Of a stretch of 64,000 nucleotides of DNA, positions 1-9,165 are shown in pieces; the stretch's first letter is position 1; the number at the start of each line of letters is the position of its first letter. Below the pieces are notes generated by a model that saw nothing but the letters and a program-made list of their open reading frames with translations, searched no databases and was not told the origin of the DNA. Source of the DNA: Diaphorobacter aerolatus. Its GTDB lineage: Bacteria > Pseudomonadota > Gammaproteobacteria > Burkholderiales > Burkholderiaceae_C. The translations under genes and the position numbers were made by a program. The stretch is taken from the NCBI RefSeq assembly GCF_014489535.1, contig NZ_CP060783.1, positions 4,237,501 to 4,301,500 on the forward strand, read 5' to 3'.

Positions 1-1036
1 CGCCGACTGCCATGCCGACGTCGCCCGTGGCGCGCGTCACGATGTTCGGCAGGGTCTTGTCGATCTGGCCGCCGTAGTCCGTATAGACGCTGCCCTGGTT
101 CAACTTCTGCTGCCGCGGGGAGGCGATGGCGCGGATCACCGAGTCGTCCACCTCGGCCCGGCTCAGGAACCCGGCCCAGCCCGCCAGGCGATTCAGCAGG
201 CTCGGGTCCACCTGTCCCAGCAGGCGTGCCCGCAGGCCGTTGCTGCCATCGGCCCACCACTGCCTACAGTTCGGATAGCCGCCGCCGCTGGCCACCTGCG
301 CAAGCCCGGCATCGCGGTTGCTGTCGTAGGGCCAGTCGTCGCGCGGCGTGCTGGAACGGTACGTGTCGTAGTAGCCGTTGGTGTCGGTGAAGAACCTCGA
401 TCCGATCCAGGTCACGTCGTGCATCTGCTGCTCATCGAGCTGAGGGCGCTGCATGAACAGTTTGGCCCGCGCAGGCCCATAGCAATCCCGCGAGAAGTCC
501 GCCACTTCCTGGGCCAGCACCGGGTCGTCAATGCGGGTCGCGTCGATCTCCATGCGCATTTGCCGCAGGTCCGTACCACATGGGATCGCCGCCACCGAGG
601 CGCTCGTGACAGCGCGCGAGAGCGCGTGCATGAAGGCCCACCAGACCGGCACCTTCGCGGACTGGTTGTTGATGGTGCTGAAGGACTGTGACCAGCCGGT
701 ATCCGTGGGCTGTGGCACGCTGACCTGGCACTGGGCCGAGCGCGAGCTGTCGTACTGGATGGTGTTGAGGTCCACGTCGATGAACGGAATGCCCGCGAAC
801 ATCACCACCACGATGGCGACGAAGACCCGGTTCTCGATGCGGACGGCCGAGAGCAAGCCCTTGTTGCCTTCGTCGGCACCTTCCGCACGGGCCTTCAGCC
901 ACTCCTGCACGATGATGGCGACGAAAGGCAGCGCGAATACCCCGCTGGACACCAGCACCGCCCAGATGCCGTTGTTGACGATCCAGGACACGAGGGTGAG
1001 GTAGTACTCCAGATAGTCGGTCGTGAAGAGCGTCAT
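1..1036 (-). CDS. traG: TraG-like mating-pair/entry-exclusion membrane protein, N-terminal part (runs off window)
   Basis: The first 345 residues of a TraG-N family protein, read from ATG at 1036 with GGAG just upstream and no stop before base 1. Hydrophobic segments lie near residues 10-40 and 70-90, followed by a long cysteine-containing periplasmic region (CQV, CGT, DCYG, NCRQWW). In F-like and ICE systems TraG proteins act in pilus assembly and mating-pair stabilisation at the inner membrane. It follows the small membrane gene by 15 nt, the usual end of this ICE transfer operon. The carboxy end is outside the window. Confidence 0.8.
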   Translation of the reverse strand, partial: MTLFTTDYLEYYLTLVSWIVNNGIWAVLVSSGVFALPFVAIIVQEWLKARAEGADEGNKGLLSAVRIENRVFVAIVVVMFAGIPFIDVDLNTIQYDSSRSAQCQVSVPQPTDTGWSQSFSTINNQSAKVPVWWAFMHALSRAVTSASVAAIPCGTDLRQMRMEIDATRIDDPVLAQEVADFSRDCYGPARAKLFMQRPQLDEQQMHDVTWIGSRFFTDTNGYYDTYRSSTPRDDWPYDSNRDAGLAQVASGGGYPNCRQWWADGSNGLRARLLGQVDPSLLNRLAGWAGFLSRAEVDDSVIRAIASPRQQKLNQGSVYTDYGGQIDKTLPNIVTRATGDVGMAVG

Positions 1037-1051
1037 GGTCCCGATCTCCCC

Positions 1052-1422
1052 TCAAGCGGCCTCCATCAACAGGCTGGTTTCCAGCGCGACGATGGCGACG
1101 ACGCTGGCGACCTCGGTGCGGATCAGCCGGCGCCGCGCCTGCCCATCTGTCCCGCTTTGGTCTTCGCGGGCGAGCACCCGGCGGCGCATCCAGAACCATC
1201 CATAGGCCGTTGCCGCGTACACGCACAGCCGCCAGATGAAGAAATACCCTGCGGAGGCCGTCAGCCACCGTTCCCAGCCTGCAACGCTGCCGACTAGGTA
1301 GATGCCCGCGACGTTCGCCCCACGGCGGCGGCAACGATCAGCACCAGCCACAGCAGCGTCTTCGCCGCGCGCCGGCTGAACAACCAGCGCAGCGGCCGCC
1401 AGGCCATGCGCGCCGGGCTCAT
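1052..1422 (-). CDS. Small ICE membrane protein (about 123 aa), reading frame broken by one base
   Basis: ATG at 1422 overlaps the stop of the TIGR03755 gene (ATGA). The first 35 residues (MSPARMAWRPLRWLFS, then a hydrophobic helix) run into a stop. The next frame carries a coherent continuation (GIYLVGSVAGWERW, YFFIWRLCVYAATAYGWFW) down to a TGA at 1052. Adding one base to the C4 run at 1318-1321 joins the halves into 123 residues with two or three membrane helices. Position between TIGR03755 and traG is typical of this ICE class. The function is unknown; the break is more likely sequencing error than decay. Confidence 0.65.
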
Positions 1423-2816
1423 GGCCGACTCCCCGGGTTGCCCTTCTGGAGCTGGTCGAGACGGTCCGGCACAGGATCGCCCTCGTAGATGCCGCGCGAG
1501 CCGGCCGCACGTGCGCCGTGGCGCTGGATGATCGCCATGGGTGAGTTGTTCGCCAGCTCGCGCCGCAGCTCCAGTTCGGTCTTGAGGTTGCGAATCTCAC
1601 GGTCGAGCGTGTCGCTCTCGTGGTTCACCGCCTCAACGGCAAGCTCGTTGGCCGCGACGTTGGGCTCCTTCTTGCCCGTGAGCAGCGTGCGCTGCAGCAG
1701 CAGCGCTTTCTCCAGCACGGACGCCAGCGCGACTTCGGACGCCAAGCGCTGCGACAGCAGGTGCTGGTCGGGCTCGTCGCGCAGCGCCTCGATCACGCCG
1801 CGCGTGATCGGCAGCGACGCGCTGCCAGCTTCGCGCAGGTTCTCCGGCGTCGTGTTCTTGGCCTTGGTCACCAGGTCCTGGAGCGCCTGCAGCTTGGCGT
1901 CGTACTCCTCCTGGATCAGCGGCGTGAGCCCGACGCCCGGCGTCGTCTCGGTCTTGGTGCAGGCATCGCACGTGCGCTGCTCCTTCTCGCCGAGCACGCG
2001 CGTGGCCCACTCGACGGCGGCCTGCGGAGAGGCCCAGGTCTGGCACGAGAGGCTGCTGCAACTGGCCGGCGCGATGGATGAGGTGTCGGTCACGCCGCGG
2101 CCGTTGACCAGGTTGTAGCCGGCGCGGGTGACATCGCCGACGACCTTGATCGCGGGCTGGCCGGAGCCGCCCGCGTTGCTGCCCCCGACCCACGGCACGC
2201 CGTCATTGCCGCGGCGCGTCTCGGCTTGCTCGATGGCCGAGACCGCATCCGTGCTCGACACGGCATCGCGCAGCGCCAGCCCTTCGGCCATCTGGCTCCA
2301 GCCGAGCTGGCCGCCCGCCATTTCGGCCATCTTCTCGGCCATGGCACGGCACGTCAGCTTGCTGCGGTCGAAATCGAGTCGCGCCTGCAGCACGCCATTG
2401 GTGAGCAGGTTGTACAAACCGGGATCGGCCCGCTGGATGATCAGCGCGGGCAACGATGCCACCGCACTGGTGGCACTCTGGATCACCGACGACATGATTT
2501 GCTGGAAGCCGTTGGTGATGCCGTTAAGTTGGTTCTTCAACGTGGTCTGGATGCTCATGTCGCCGCAGATCAAGTTGCTGTTCCAACCCACGCCGACACC
2601 GAGAGAGCGCATGCCGGCCGCACGGCCCATCGACACGGCGTTGCCGCCACCGATCGAGTACATGACGTCATCGCCGATGACACTGCCGCTGGTCTGGTAG
2701 CCCAGTTGACCCCAGGCCACGCCGCTGCCCAGCGCGAGGGCGCCGGCCAGCGCCAGGACGATCTCCGTGCGACGTGCCCGGCGGGAGAACGGATTGAATG
2801 CAGGACGGAACTTCAT
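1419..2816 (-). CDS. Integrating conjugative element protein, TIGR03755/PFL_4711 family
   Basis: 465 residues with an N-terminal signal (hydrophobic run around residues 18-35 ending AWG). It then has a long periplasmic region with glycine-rich motifs (YSIGGGNAV, GVGVGWNSN), conserved cysteines (LICGDMS, LTCRAM, CSSLSCQ, CDACTK) and a charged helical C-terminal third. This is a conserved component of the MPF-G type secretion apparatus, probably exported and membrane-associated; its exact role is not established. The TGA overlaps the ATG of the next gene by 4 bases, indicating translational coupling. Full length for the family, no damage seen. Confidence 0.85.
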   Translation of the reverse strand: MKFRPAFNPFSRRARRTEIVLALAGALALGSGVAWGQLGYQTSGSVIGDDVMYSIGGGNAVSMGRAAGMRSLGVGVGWNSNLICGDMSIQTTLKNQLNGITNGFQQIMSSVIQSATSAVASLPALIIQRADPGLYNLLTNGVLQARLDFDRSKLTCRAMAEKMAEMAGGQLGWSQMAEGLALRDAVSSTDAVSAIEQAETRRGNDGVPWVGGSNAGGSGQPAIKVVGDVTRAGYNLVNGRGVTDTSSIAPASCSSLSCQTWASPQAAVEWATRVLGEKEQRTCDACTKTETTPGVGLTPLIQEEYDAKLQALQDLVTKAKNTTPENLREAGSASLPITRGVIEALRDEPDQHLLSQRLASEVALASVLEKALLLQRTLLTGKKEPNVAANELAVEAVNHESDTLDREIRNLKTELELRRELANNSPMAIIQRHGARAAGSRGIYEGDPVPDRLDQLQKGNPGSRP

Positions 2817-2825
2817 GGCACCACC

Positions 2826-3773
2826 TCAGAGAAAATCGACGCTGCCCAGGAACACTTGGCCCCGGCGTTCGCAGCAGGCATACGGCCGCCACAGCGCCCA
2901 TGCGTAGTCGCCTTGCTGCGCCTGGGTAAGAAAGCCGCTGCGCGGGAAGACCGTGCAGGACGACGACAGGACGGGCGTGAGTTCTTGCCACTTTCCGGTC
3001 GAGGCATCGCCCTCCATCAGCGCGCCTGCCGGCCAGTAGCCGTCGCGGGAGTTGGCAAGCAACGGCTGATAGACGTGGATCTGCCCCCGGCGCGTGACCA
3101 CATCGCCTGCACGCTGGGCCACCACTGCGCCGGCCTTGAAGTCGTCGGTCTGGTGCAGGAAGCCGCCACGGGGATACACGTTGCCCCACAGGTTCATCGT
3201 GGTGCGTGCGCCGACCTCACGCCGGCCCGGAATCAGCGCTTCCGGGTAGGCCATCTCGGGCACGTTGTAGCGCCAGGCCAGCGTGTCCAAGGTGCTGAGC
3301 AAGTACGGCATGAACGCCGTGCCCGCGCCCTCGCAGAAGTAACCCGACGACGAGACGAACTGGTTGAACACCTCGACGCCGGGGTGGCCGATAACGTCCG
3401 AGTTTTTGAACTTGGCGAGGTTGTTTTCGTGATCCTCGTTCGTGGTTCCATCGCCGCCCGCTTGGGCGGACGGGTTGGGCGTGCTCATTGCCCGGACCTC
3501 GACCCAGGGGTTTTCGCCGGTATTCGAGTACGACGACACCACCGCATCGGGGATGTAGTGGCGCACCTTGATGGACGTGCGCACCGTGCAGCCGGTCCAG
3601 GTGCAATAGAGCCAGTAGCAGATGCCAACGACGCGGTATTCGAGGCAGTCGGGTGACGCTACCGAGCCGACGATGGTGGCAGTGTTGAGGGCGTAGCTGC
3701 CCGTGGCGCTGAGCAGCAGCAACGAAGCCACGCCAGCATGCAGACGGCGCATCAGGTCGAATGGTCGGGTCAC
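2826..3773 (-). CDS. TraU-like integrating conjugative element protein, TIGR03756/PFL_4710 family
   Basis: 315 residues from a GTG at 3773 that overlaps the upstream stop (GTGA); an internal ATG at 3752 is the alternative start. A signal peptide (VASLLLLSATGSYA) precedes a cysteine-rich exported domain (CLEYRVVGICYWLYCTWTGC, YFCEGAG, ACCERRGQ), as in TraU proteins that assist pilus assembly in the periplasm of F-type systems. The upstream in-frame extension to 3893 overlaps the previous gene and is not used here. It sits 10 nt before the TIGR03755 gene in the same operon. Confidence 0.82.
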   Translation of the reverse strand: MTRPFDLMRRLHAGVASLLLLSATGSYALNTATIVGSVASPDCLEYRVVGICYWLYCTWTGCTVRTSIKVRHYIPDAVVSSYSNTGENPWVEVRAMSTPNPSAQAGGDGTTNEDHENNLAKFKNSDVIGHPGVEVFNQFVSSSGYFCEGAGTAFMPYLLSTLDTLAWRYNVPEMAYPEALIPGRREVGARTTMNLWGNVYPRGGFLHQTDDFKAGAVVAQRAGDVVTRRGQIHVYQPLLANSRDGYWPAGALMEGDASTGKWQELTPVLSSSCTVFPRSGFLTQAQQGDYAWALWRPYACCERRGQVFLGSVDFL

Positions 3774-4216
3774 GGCTGGGTCCTCCGGTGCTGCTCGATG
3801 CGCGCGACAGCGCGAGCCACATCCGACTCGCCATAGACCACATAGCGCCTGTCCACCACCACGGCCGGGAGGCTGGTGATGCCGAGACTCCATGCGTCGG
3901 TAACGCTTTGGTATGCGGAAGCGATGCGTCGCTGCAGATCGGCACCGCCGCCATTCAGCCGGCGCTTGACGATGGCCGTCGCCTGTTCGGGGTCGGTGGG
4001 CAGTCCCGCGGAAAGCTCCGCTTCAATCCTGTGGGCTTCGTTCAGTTCGATCAGCCGCTCGCCGCCCATGGTCTTGACCGGGTGGCGGCTGTCGGTGACG
4101 ACCACCACGTCGGCGGCGAAGGTGGCCGGGCTGAAAACGGCCAGGGCTGCCGGCAGCGCCACGGCCAGGCCGAGGGTTCGCCAGCCCGGCGCGAACCTGG
4201 AAAGAGATGCTGGCAT
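3770..4216 (-). CDS. Integrating conjugative element protein, TIGR03757/PFL_4709 family
   Basis: 148 residues with a clear signal peptide (LAVALPAALAVFSPATFAA, cleavage after FAA), then a small periplasmic domain with TDSRHPV, GIELN-like helix and LPAVVVDRRYVVYG. Members are small exported proteins that accompany the TraU-like protein in this ICE family. The stop overlaps the GTG of the next gene. It follows the terminator behind radC, so transcription of this sub-operon must start in the 110 bp between 4217 and 4328, where I cannot identify a convincing promoter. Confidence 0.8.
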   Translation of the reverse strand: MPASLSRFAPGWRTLGLAVALPAALAVFSPATFAADVVVVTDSRHPVKTMGGERLIELNEAHRIEAELSAGLPTDPEQATAIVKRRLNGGGADLQRRIASAYQSVTDAWSLGITSLPAVVVDRRYVVYGESDVARAVARIEQHRRTQP

Positions 4217-4328
4217 GTCGCGTGCCCTTGAAGTTGATCAGAGCAGTAGTCAAACGCGAAGCCGACGCGGCCCCAACAAACAATGCGCATCGCGCACTGC
4301 CCGCATACCTGCTTGTCTCGCGCCCATG

Positions 4329-4353
4329 AAAAAGCGGAGGCCGAAGCCTCCGC
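4329..4353 (-). terminator. Rho-independent terminator behind radC
   Basis: On the minus strand an 8-bp perfect stem (GCGGAGGC/GCCTCCGC, 4334-4341 with 4346-4353) is followed by five Ts (4333-4329). It lies 18 bp after the radC stop and separates it from the TIGR03757-56-55-traG group. Confidence 0.8.
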
Positions 4354-4370
4354 GTGGATCAAGGAGCGGG

Positions 4371-4865
4371 CTACAGCAGACCGGATTCCGCGAACGAGTA
4401 TGGAGCGCCTTGGCCGACGATGATGTGGTCCAACACTCGCACATCGATGAGCGCCAACGCAGCCTTCAGTCGGTCGGTCAAAGCGCGATCCGAGCTCGAC
4501 GGCTCAGTGCATCCCGAGGGATGCTGGTGCGAAAAAATCACCGCGCCGGCATTCAGCTCCAATGCACGCTGCACGACAGCGCGCGGATAAACTGCAGTCG
4601 AATCGAGCGTGCCCTTGAACATCGGCTCATAGGCCAACACCCGGTGCTGGCTGTTCATGAACACGATGGCGAACACTTCGTTCGGTTCTGCGACGAGTTT
4701 CAGACGCAGATAGTCCTTCACGGCCTGTGGCTGGCCAAGAAGCGGTCCGGCCTTGAAAACACGTTGTTCCAGCAGCGCGATGGCCTGCCGGATGATCCAA
4801 TCATCAGATTGGGACGCTGGGGCAAAACGTGGCTCCACGCAGGAGTCATTTACGACGAGAGACAT
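4371..4865 (-). CDS. radC: RadC-like JAB-domain protein of the ICE
   Basis: 164 residues from ATG 4865, chosen because GGAGG lies 7-12 nt upstream; an upstream in-frame start would include the hairpin leader. The JAB/MPN metalloprotease-like signature is present (FSHQHPSG, then SSSDRALT, and DHIIVG near the end). The chromosomal RadC name is historical; ICE and plasmid copies are thought to act in DNA processing or anti-restriction, but the biochemical role is unproven. It has its own terminator and a 12-bp perfect leader hairpin, so it looks like an independent unit inside the transfer cluster. Confidence 0.85.
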   Translation of the reverse strand: MSLVVNDSCVEPRFAPASQSDDWIIRQAIALLEQRVFKAGPLLGQPQAVKDYLRLKLVAEPNEVFAIVFMNSQHRVLAYEPMFKGTLDSTAVYPRAVVQRALELNAGAVIFSHQHPSGCTEPSSSDRALTDRLKAALALIDVRVLDHIIVGQGAPYSFAESGLL

Positions 4866-4898
4866 GGCGGACCTCCAGAATGTGAACGGAGGACGCCA

Positions 4899-4924
4899 CC
4901 CCAGGAGGGCAAGCCCTCCTGGGG
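4899..4924 (-). promoter_or_regulatory. 5'-UTR hairpin upstream of radC
   Basis: Perfect 12-bp inverted repeat CCCCAGGAGGGC/GCCCTCCTGGGG with a 2-nt loop, 34 nt from the radC ATG. There is no T run, so it is not a typical terminator. It has the same placement and outer CCACC/GGTGG character as hairpins before six other ICE genes in the window. Confidence 0.6.
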
Positions 4925-5046
4925 ATGGAAACAGCGGAACAAGGTGCATCCACCACCGCGCAGCGGTGATTGTTCGCAGCCAGGATGCGAAGCGAACGGG
5001 TAGCGGTCAGTGCGGCAAGCCGCGCCGTAGCCTCCAAGACCGAGGG

Positions 5047-5832
5047 CTACCTGGGCATGTCGCCGACAACGTCGGCAGGCATTTCGGATGTGGGGATGGT
5101 GGGTGCGGCCGCCGTGTCGCTGGCCGAGTTCCCGGTCGCCAGCATGTCAATGGCCGACAGCAAGGCATCGCCCTCGATCGGCCCCTGCAGCAGGATCGCC
5201 TTGCCGGTTTCGCGATCGTGCAGCCGCAGCGATGGCGTGGCGATCACGCCGCTGTTCGTGGCTTCCGCCGTCTGGGCGCGGATCGGTGCATCGGGCCGCT
5301 CGCTCGCCAGACACTGCTCGATCGCTGGAGTGAGGTCGGGGTAGCGCAGCCCTTCAGGCAAGCCCTGGCCGTCGCTGCGCGTGTGGGCATAGACCCATTC
5401 GACGGCCTGCCAAAAGGCGGCATGGCTGCCGGCTTCGCCCGCGCATTCCGCCAGGCGCGCTTCGGCGGACGCGGCTGGCTCATGCGCGGCCAACGGCAGG
5501 TGGTGCCATTGCAGGGCCACGTCGGTGTTGTTGCCGACCCAGCGCTTGAGCTGCGGGAAATACTCCCGGCAGAACGGACATTCCAGGTCGGCATAGAGCG
5601 TCAGCGTGAAGCGGCCCTCTGGGTTGCCCATCTGCCAGGGTGACCCCGGCGTCTGCGTCATGCTGACCGGCGAGGGCGACGGCGCTGAGGATTCATCGGG
5701 CGACCGGGGGACGAGCCAGATCAACAGCAATGCGACCAATGCAGCGGCCAAGGCCCAGGGCCAGCGGGGACGCCCGTTGCGACGGCGGAACACCTGGACC
5801 TGCATCGGAATGGAAGGACGTTTCGGTTCCAT
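5047..5832 (-). CDS. DsbA/DsbC-like thiol:disulfide interchange protein of the ICE
   Basis: 261 residues from ATG 5832 (GGAG upstream). A membrane anchor (ALAAALVALLLIWLV, about residues 20-35) is followed by a thioredoxin fold with the catalytic pair CPFC (in DLECPFCREYFP) and a cis-proline region (VIATPSLRLHD). It probably keeps disulfides in the cysteine-rich periplasmic transfer proteins (TraU-like, TIGR03755, TraG) correctly paired. It lies 13 nt downstream of the TraC ATPase gene, in the same operon. Confidence 0.85.
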   Translation of the reverse strand: MEPKRPSIPMQVQVFRRRNGRPRWPWALAAALVALLLIWLVPRSPDESSAPSPSPVSMTQTPGSPWQMGNPEGRFTLTLYADLECPFCREYFPQLKRWVGNNTDVALQWHHLPLAAHEPAASAEARLAECAGEAGSHAAFWQAVEWVYAHTRSDGQGLPEGLRYPDLTPAIEQCLASERPDAPIRAQTAEATNSGVIATPSLRLHDRETGKAILLQGPIEGDALLSAIDMLATGNSASDTAAAPTIPTSEMPADVVGDMPR

Positions 5833-5845
5833 GGCGTTCTCCGGC

Positions 5846-8725
5846 TTAGTAGGGCAGTTCCAGGGCTGGCGAATCGATGCCGCGTGCCTGGTCGATCTTC
5901 TCGGCCACCTTGAAGGCCGCCTCCAGTTCGGAGCAGCCGTATTGCTGCATGAGCTGGTAGCGCTCGGCCTTCTCTTCGGGTTCGGTCTGCGCGAGCGCGA
6001 GGTACAGGCTCGGCGGCACGGCACGGAACAGCACTTCCATGCTCTTGGAGAGGATGACGCCCTCGGTGAATTTCCCCGCCTCTTTGCGCGCCGACAACAT
6101 TAGCGCCTTCTGTGCTGGGCTGAGTTCGCGGAACCGCGCGATCTTCTCCACCTCATCCGGGGGCATCGACAAGCAGATCCACCACTCGATCATGTTGAGC
6201 ATGGGCTCAGCTGCGCGCGGCAGATCGTCGATGTTCTGCGTGGCCAACCAGAACCATGCGCCCAGCTTGCGCCACATCTTCGTGATCTTGACCACGTAGG
6301 GCGCGAGCAGTGGGTTCTTCGTGATGATGTGTCCTTCGTCGGTGACGTTGATGATCGGGCGTCCAAGGTATTGGTCGCGCTCGGCGATGTTGTTCACCGT
6401 GCTGATCAGGCTGATGTAAGCGATGGAGAGCTGCGCGTTGTAGCCCTCGCGGGCGTATGTCGCGAGGTCAACCAAGGTGATGTCGGCTTCGGGCCACGGC
6501 GTGCCGTCGCGGTCGAACATTTCGCCGTCCGTGCCTTGACAGAACATGTCCATCGCATCCGCCATCTCCAGCAGCCGCACGCGGCGCATTTCGGGCAGCG
6601 TCGGGTCCTGGCCGCGGGCGCGCAACGCGTTGCGCACGTCGCGCGTAAGCACCGTGCGTTTGTCGGCCACGCAGTGCTCGGCGGCGTCGAGGATGCACTG
6701 ACGGATCAGCGAGCGGTCAGCCCGTGTCATCCGGGCTTCCTCCTTGTCCTCTCCGCCCGTGATCATCAGCCGCGCCGTGATCTCCAGTTCGCCGAGCACG
6801 TCGCGCTGCTCGTCCGCCTCCATGGCCGAGGCATCTGGTGGCGGGTCTTCATCCAGCGCGTCGGCGTCGAGCGTCTGCACGTCGCTGGGCGTCTCGATCA
6901 GCCGACGCGCGTCTGCGAATGGCGCGAGGCTGATGCCCGAACCTGGGGCCAGCTTGACCCGGTTTACCGTCAGCCCGAGCCTGCGTGCGAAGTCGCTGAA
7001 CAGGCCGAAGCTGTTGCCAGCCTCCACGATGAACAGCCGCGGTCGGTAGATGGCCGTGACCTGATTCAAGAGGTTGTTGAGCGTGGCGCTCTTGCCGGAG
7101 CCGGTGGGGCCGAACAGGAACAGATGGGCGTTCATCTGCCGATCCAGGCGGCTGAGCGGGTCGAAGGTGATCGGCCCGCCACCGCGGTTGAACATCGTGA
7201 TGCCCGGGTGCCCCGTACCTTGAGCGCGGCCCCACACCGGCGACAGGTTCGCCGCGTGCTGAGCGAACATCAGTTGGGTGTACCACTTGCGCCGATCCTG
7301 GCCGGGGTTGTAGCAGCATGGCAGCCACCGCAAGTAGCTGTTGAGCGGCGCCACCTCGTCGTCCTCGCGCACCGGCTGCAAGCCAGCATTGAGCATCACG
7401 TTCGCCAGGTCCAGGCCGCGCCGGTCCAGTTCCGCTTCGTCGCGTCCGCGCAGGTAGAATGCCAGCGTCCCCCGGTAGAGCTTGTGCGCGCTGCCGATGA
7501 GGGAGCGGGCTTCCTGCACGTCCTTCAACGTCTGCTCCGACGCCAGCGTCTCGCCCACGGCCTTCTTCGCCAGGTGGTTGAGATCCGCTTCCAGGACATC
7601 CTGCGGCGTGGCGACCATCGTGAGACACAGCAAGGTGTCTTCCGGCATCTGGTCGAACAGCGTGTTGATGGCATCCCCTTTGCGGGTCTCGCCGGTCAGG
7701 TGTCCGGTGCCGGGCGGCATGCGCAGCCGGTCGGTGATCAGCACGCGGTGCGGCATGCCGTCGAAATACCAGGTGCCGTGCTCCACGTCGGAGCGTGGCT
7801 GGCCGAAGAACAGCCGCTGACTGAAATCCCGCCCGCTCGCCAGCTCGATTTCGCCGGCCTCGCTTTCTTCGGTGCTGTCGGGGTAGCGCGCCAGTGCATA
7901 GAAGCGCTCCTGATCCTCGGCTCCAGGCCCGAGCATCGCGGGGCGCGGATTGAACCACCGCAGCAGCCAGTCGTGGACGTCGGCTGCGACCATGCGCCGT
8001 GCCTGGATGCCGGCGTTCGCCAGGCCGCCGCACAGGCGGTCGCAGACGATGTTCAGCATCTGCTCGGGCGTCTGGCCGCGGCGGCTTGCCTGCCCGGTGG
8101 CACGGCGATAGATCACCATGCGCACCCGCCGCGTCTGGCCGCGCCAGCGCAGCCGCGTGACCACCGTGTCCTCGAACAGGCCGCCCGGCTTGGCGACCGC
8201 GCGCAGATGGTGGCCGAAGAAGCGCAGGTAGAACTCGGTGAACGCAGTATCGCGGGCGCGCGGCTGCACATAGTCGCGCAGGGTCTGCATGTACTGGTCG
8301 AAGCTGGGCTCGTCCTGGGCGTAGAGCTGGAGCACCCAGGGGTTCTCGTCCAGCTCATCGAACGAGTCCTGGAGCGCGTTCTCCAAGGCATCGCGGGCAT
8401 GCGCGAGCCAGCCGGGCTCCCGCCCCTCGGTGCCCAGCGGCACCAGCTCGTAGAAGGCAGCGACCGACTGCCCATCCTCCAGCAGCATGGACTTCGACTG
8501 CGGCAAGAACTCCACCCAAGGCAGCAGTTCCGCGAACGACGGCGCGACGTCGTACAGCGCCTGCTCGTCGGCTACCGTCGCCGGCCTGCGGCCCTGGACC
8601 GCTGCGCCGGGTTCAGGGACGCCGGCCTGGCGCAAGGCCTCGACGTGGCGCTGCCAGCCGTCCGGCTTCTCTTCGTCGCCGGTGCCGGATGCGGCCAGCT
8701 TCGGCCAGGGAAGTTTCCAGCGCAT
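5846..8725 (-). CDS. traC: Conjugative transfer ATPase, VirB4/TraC type (TIGR03744/PFL_4706)
   Basis: 959 residues from ATG 8725, where the upstream stop and this start overlap (TGATG); a TTG one codon earlier is unnecessary. The Walker A loop is GPTGSGKS near residue 530 and Walker B lies in the VTDEGHIITKN region; the C-terminal part matches VirB4-like ATPases (WFWLATQNIDDLP). It is the cytoplasmic motor that powers pilus assembly and substrate transfer in the type IV secretion system. Full length, no interruptions. Confidence 0.92.
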   Translation of the reverse strand: MRWKLPWPKLAASGTGDEEKPDGWQRHVEALRQAGVPEPGAAVQGRRPATVADEQALYDVAPSFAELLPWVEFLPQSKSMLLEDGQSVAAFYELVPLGTEGREPGWLAHARDALENALQDSFDELDENPWVLQLYAQDEPSFDQYMQTLRDYVQPRARDTAFTEFYLRFFGHHLRAVAKPGGLFEDTVVTRLRWRGQTRRVRMVIYRRATGQASRRGQTPEQMLNIVCDRLCGGLANAGIQARRMVAADVHDWLLRWFNPRPAMLGPGAEDQERFYALARYPDSTEESEAGEIELASGRDFSQRLFFGQPRSDVEHGTWYFDGMPHRVLITDRLRMPPGTGHLTGETRKGDAINTLFDQMPEDTLLCLTMVATPQDVLEADLNHLAKKAVGETLASEQTLKDVQEARSLIGSAHKLYRGTLAFYLRGRDEAELDRRGLDLANVMLNAGLQPVREDDEVAPLNSYLRWLPCCYNPGQDRRKWYTQLMFAQHAANLSPVWGRAQGTGHPGITMFNRGGGPITFDPLSRLDRQMNAHLFLFGPTGSGKSATLNNLLNQVTAIYRPRLFIVEAGNSFGLFSDFARRLGLTVNRVKLAPGSGISLAPFADARRLIETPSDVQTLDADALDEDPPPDASAMEADEQRDVLGELEITARLMITGGEDKEEARMTRADRSLIRQCILDAAEHCVADKRTVLTRDVRNALRARGQDPTLPEMRRVRLLEMADAMDMFCQGTDGEMFDRDGTPWPEADITLVDLATYAREGYNAQLSIAYISLISTVNNIAERDQYLGRPIINVTDEGHIITKNPLLAPYVVKITKMWRKLGAWFWLATQNIDDLPRAAEPMLNMIEWWICLSMPPDEVEKIARFRELSPAQKALMLSARKEAGKFTEGVILSKSMEVLFRAVPPSLYLALAQTEPEEKAERYQLMQQYGCSELEAAFKVAEKIDQARGIDSPALELPY

Positions 8726-9165
8726 CAATAGTCCTCCAGCCGTTCACCGGGCATGGCGTACTGCACGCGCTGGTACAGCGGGAAGACCGTCGTGTAGCCC
8801 GGAACCGGCACGGGGTCCGTGCCCGCTAGGTGCGGGTACACATACATGACGAGATCGGGGTTGGGCAGGCGCTGGAACTGGCGATAAACCTCGTTGCGCG
8901 CCAAGCGCGTGTAGCGCATCTGCTCGACGGGCGCAGCCTGCACATCGGCGTCGGTCAGCGGCCGGCGCAGGCTCTGGCGCGCGTCGAGCAACTGCCGGCG
9001 CGCGACCTGGCCGGTGCCACTGCCGCCGCCACCCGTTTCCTGCTGCCAGATGTCCATCATGGTGCGGTCGCTATGGGTCAGCAGTTCTTCCTTGCTGGTG
9101 GCGCAACCGCCGAGCACGGCGACGGCCGCGGCCAGCGCGAGGCCCTTAATCGAGTTCGAGCGCAT
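8725..9165 (-). CDS. Conjugative transfer lipoprotein, TIGR03751 family
   Basis: 146 residues from ATG 9165. The lipobox is VLGGC (residues about 17-21), so the mature protein should be lipid-anchored with Cys at its N terminus, as for VirB7/TraV-like outer-membrane partners. The mature part has YVYPHLAGTD and PVPGYTTVFPLY. The start lies 20 bases inside the end of the TIGR03752 gene and the stop overlaps the TraC start, so it is tightly coupled to both. Confidence 0.85.
   Translation of the reverse strand: MRSNSIKGLALAAAVAVLGGCATSKEELLTHSDRTMMDIWQQETGGGGSGTGQVARRQLLDARQSLRRPLTDADVQAAPVEQMRYTRLARNEVYRQFQRLPNPDLVMYVYPHLAGTDPVPVPGYTTVFPLYQRVQYAMPGERLEDY

Noticed and set aside
528-1334. 268-codon open frame antisense-like to the traG start region on the minus strand
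   Set aside because: It is a high-GC shadow frame; the traG frame from ATG 1036 encodes recognisable family sequence through the same bases.
6329-8731. 800-codon plus-strand frame opposite traC
   Set aside because: Shadow frame of a well-supported VirB4-type ATPase.
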